Assembly (NCBI GenBank): GCA_900545905.1 | Contig: URBA01000004.1 | Span: 1 to 31,227 of the forward strand | Origin: an uncultured Collinsella sp. | GTDB taxonomy: Bacteria > Actinomycetota > Coriobacteriia > Coriobacteriales > Coriobacteriaceae | Reading direction: 5' to 3' | Length of the DNA stretch: 31,227 nucleotides | In this document: piece by piece, positions 29,944 through 31,227 of the stretch | Position numbering within the stretch: the stretch's first letter is position 1 | Layout: each line of letters begins with the position of its first letter | Position numbers and translations under genes: made by a program | Notes under the pieces: model-generated | The model's database searches: none | Seen by the model: the letters and a program-made list of their open reading frames with translations, nothing else | What the model was told of the DNA's origin: nothing

Positions 29944-30948
29944 ATGGGGTCGAGCAACGCATCACGCAACGGCCGCGGAGGCACCGTTTCTGGCGCCAGG
30001 CATGCGAAACACGCGTTTGACGAGGGCGAAGACGATCTGTTTGCGTTGAGCCTCGACGACGTGATGAGCGACCGCCCCTGGACCGCCGAGGAACTCATGG
30101 GCGGCGGAGCTCGCCCGACAAGTGCAAAGCCCGCACCTTCCGCCACGCCCGCGCCGGCATCCGTGCCCGCGGACGACTTTGCCACCCATCCCATCGTGCA
30201 GGCGACGCGTAAAGCCGCCCCTGCACCCCGTCCTGCTAGCGATCCGTCCGAGACGGCGGCGTTTCTCGCTGCAGCGGCACAGTGCCCCACGGCAAACAGC
30301 ACGATTCGCCACGCTGCCCCGCAGCAGTCGGCATACACGGCTCCCGAGCCCGAGCTCGAGCCGCCCGTCATGGATCTGGATGATCTTTCCAACCGCCAGT
30401 TTGCCTTTGATTCCTGGGCGGCGGCAGATCTGGACGAGACCTCGGGCGGCATGTCGGCGCTCAACATTCCGGTAAACCCCCTGTTTGCGGCTGCCGAGGA
30501 ACGCGACTCCGCATACGACAACACCGCAGCATACGCCAACCGCCCGAGCGAACAGCCTCGCGCCAGCCGCATCGAAACCGAGGATTACGGCCAAGCGTCG
30601 CGCGGCTATTCTCGTGACCCGTTTGCTGCCGCGCCCGCTGCCGATTACAACCAAGCGAGCGTAAAGGCAGCCTCGGCATCGTCGTATACCCACGGCACCG
30701 ACGATAAGCGCGCTGCCGATTACCACACCGAAGAAAAACCGCCGCGCTTTTCGGAGTTTTCGCAGGCGGCAAAGGTTGTCTTTATCGCCATCATCATCGC
30801 TCTGCTCGGCGTGATCGCGTTTGAGGGATTCCAGCTATTCCGCGGCCCCACCGCGTCCGAATCGGCAACGCAGAAAGCAGAGGACGACAACCAGTACCTG
30901 GACATCAACACCCTCAAGGGCGACCCTAACGACGGAGACGACGAGTAG
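29944..30948 (+). CDS. Single-pass membrane protein with disordered cytoplasmic region, function unknown
   Basis: I do not recognise this 334-residue protein. Residues 1-275 are rich in Ala, Pro, Ser, Asp and Glu and look disordered, with recurring short Phe-Ala motifs in acidic surroundings: DLFALSLDD (31-39), RQFAFDSWAAADLD (151-164), NPLFAAAEE (178-186) and DPFAAAPAA (225-233). A single hydrophobic segment (about 278-298, VVFIAIIIALLGVIAFEGF) is followed by an acidic 36-residue tail ending DDGDDE-like. With no signal peptide the N terminus should be inside the cell and the tail outside. The ATG at 29944 has AAAGGA 9 bases upstream. The gene stands alone after the regulator. A role as a membrane scaffold or anchor is possible but unproven. 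Confidence 0.75.
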   Translation: MGSSNASRNGRGGTVSGARHAKHAFDEGEDDLFALSLDDVMSDRPWTAEELMGGGARPTSAKPAPSATPAPASVPADDFATHPIVQATRKAAPAPRPASDPSETAAFLAAAAQCPTANSTIRHAAPQQSAYTAPEPELEPPVMDLDDLSNRQFAFDSWAAADLDETSGGMSALNIPVNPLFAAAEERDSAYDNTAAYANRPSEQPRASRIETEDYGQASRGYSRDPFAAAPAADYNQASVKAASASSYTHGTDDKRAADYHTEEKPPRFSEFSQAAKVVFIAIIIALLGVIAFEGFQLFRGPTASESATQKAEDDNQYLDINTLKGDPNDGDDE

Positions 30949-31008
30949 CGAGGGTTAGGGACGGCTGAAGCGTCCACATGCAACACCAGCTTCTACGTGC
31001 TGTTTTGT

Positions 31009-31032
31009 CATCCGGTTACACTTTTCCGGATG
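31009..31032. repeat. 7-bp inverted repeat ahead of the 33-bp units
   Basis: CATCCGG (31009-31015) and CCGGATG (31026-31032) are perfect complements with 10 bases between. The right arm lies inside the first 33-bp unit. Confidence 0.5.
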
Positions 31033-31117
31033 TTGAGACCGTCAGATTCGACACTTTTCCGTACTTTCTTACGGCCGATTTCGACACTTTTCCGGATGTT
31101 GGCCGAATAATCGCCGC
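31019..31117. repeat. Three units of a 33-bp tandem repeat
   Basis: CACTTTTCCG recurs at 31019, 31052 and 31085, exactly 33 bases apart. Units 1 and 3 share the longer CACTTTTCCGGATGTTG, and units 1 and 2 both end in ATTCGA or TTTCGA. The period is a multiple of three. On the minus strand the units read as 11-residue repeats containing (N/K)(I/V)RKSV with a stop soon after the last one, so this may be the relic of a gene's 3' end. Confidence 0.7.
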
Positions 31118-31119
31118 GC

Positions 31120-31163
31120 AATCAAGCGTCGCTTGCACGTCATTTCGCAGGCGGCGCTTGATT
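31120..31163. repeat. 9-bp inverted repeat
   Basis: AATCAAGCG (31120-31128) and CGCTTGATT (31155-31163) are perfect complements with 26 bases between. The right arm is followed by TCTGTCC, a weak T-tract. It could be a terminator or the edge of the repeat-bearing relic. Confidence 0.45.
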
Positions 31164-31191
31164 TCTGTCCGCGCGTGCTGATAGACTCCAT

Positions 31192-31227
31192 CGTGCCCGC
31201 AAGGAGCGGGCGCGCTTTATCCAGAGT
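31192..31227 (+). promoter_or_regulatory. Hairpin and possible start of a SAM-I riboswitch, cut by the window edge
   Basis: GCCCGC (31195-31200) and GCGGGC (31206-31211) form a 6-bp stem that extends by three more pairs. It is followed by CTTTATCCAGAGT to the window end. That string resembles the 5' start of SAM-I riboswitches (CUUAUC then AGAG). A possible -35 (TTGATT, 31158-31163) and a weak -10 lie upstream. Only about 13 aptamer bases are visible, so the call is tentative. Confidence 0.3.

Noticed and set aside
31019..31117. CRISPR array
   Set aside because: The 33-bp units are contiguous and diverge internally; there is no pattern of constant repeats with unique spacers and no cas gene.
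30978..31181. Plus-strand 67-residue frame over the 33-bp repeats
   Set aside because: It has no ribosome site, and its repeat pattern follows from the DNA repeat; the minus-strand reading is at least as plausible, so neither is called as a gene.

Overview
The window is GC-rich chromosomal DNA from an anaerobic actinobacterium, most likely a gut Coriobacteriia of the Collinsella type. That placement is inferred from gene content and protein style: zinc-LID adenylate kinase, zinc-type S14, a 145-residue ArgR, and a ygeW/ygeX/ygeY/hyuA/yqeB/yqeC purine-selenium cluster next to ribosomal genes. No marker gene settles the genus. I see no tRNA, rRNA, insertion sequence, prophage or CRISPR array.

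Left part (1-9719). An adenine deaminase gene (ade) runs off the left edge. It follows a hairpin-rich 355-base spacer and is downstream of tyrS and a U32-family rRNA/tRNA hydroxylation-type gene, all on the minus strand. Diverging from the U32 gene is a class A penicillin-binding protein with a long Thr/Gly/Pro tail. Facing it are argR, a family 2 glycosyltransferase-like gene and truA, again on the minus strand. Most transcription units end in clear intrinsic terminators.

Middle (9812-19717). This is a spc/alpha ribosomal operon on the minus strand: rplE, rpsZ, rpsH, rplF, rplR, rpsE, rpmD, rplO, secY, adk, map, infA, rpmJ, rpsM, rpsK, rpsD, rpoA, rplQ. It starts at rplE with its own promoter. 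The genes that normally precede rplE (rplX, rplN, rpsQ and the S10 genes) are not upstream; a structured leader and a palindromic repeat lie there instead.

Right part (19877-29821). A catabolic island for anaerobic purine and diaminopropionate metabolism: xdhC and yqeB (minus), yqeC (plus), hyuA and mocA/ygfJ-like (minus), ygeW, ygeY and ygeX (minus), and a divergent YheO-type regulator (plus). Two near-identical palindromes in the divergent promoter region are candidate operators. The set contains cofactor-maturation proteins for a selenium-dependent molybdenum hydroxylase and the downstream ring-opening, carbamoyl and ammonia-lyase steps. It contains no molybdenum hydroxylase subunit, no ygfK and no ssnA, so those must be elsewhere. 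Two copies of a long palindromic element flank xdhC-yqeB-yqeC.

Right edge (29903-31227). An unrecognised single-pass membrane protein with a disordered Pro/Ala-rich cytoplasmic part, a 33-bp periodic repeat, and a hairpin followed by what may be the first bases of a SAM-I riboswitch, cut by the window end.
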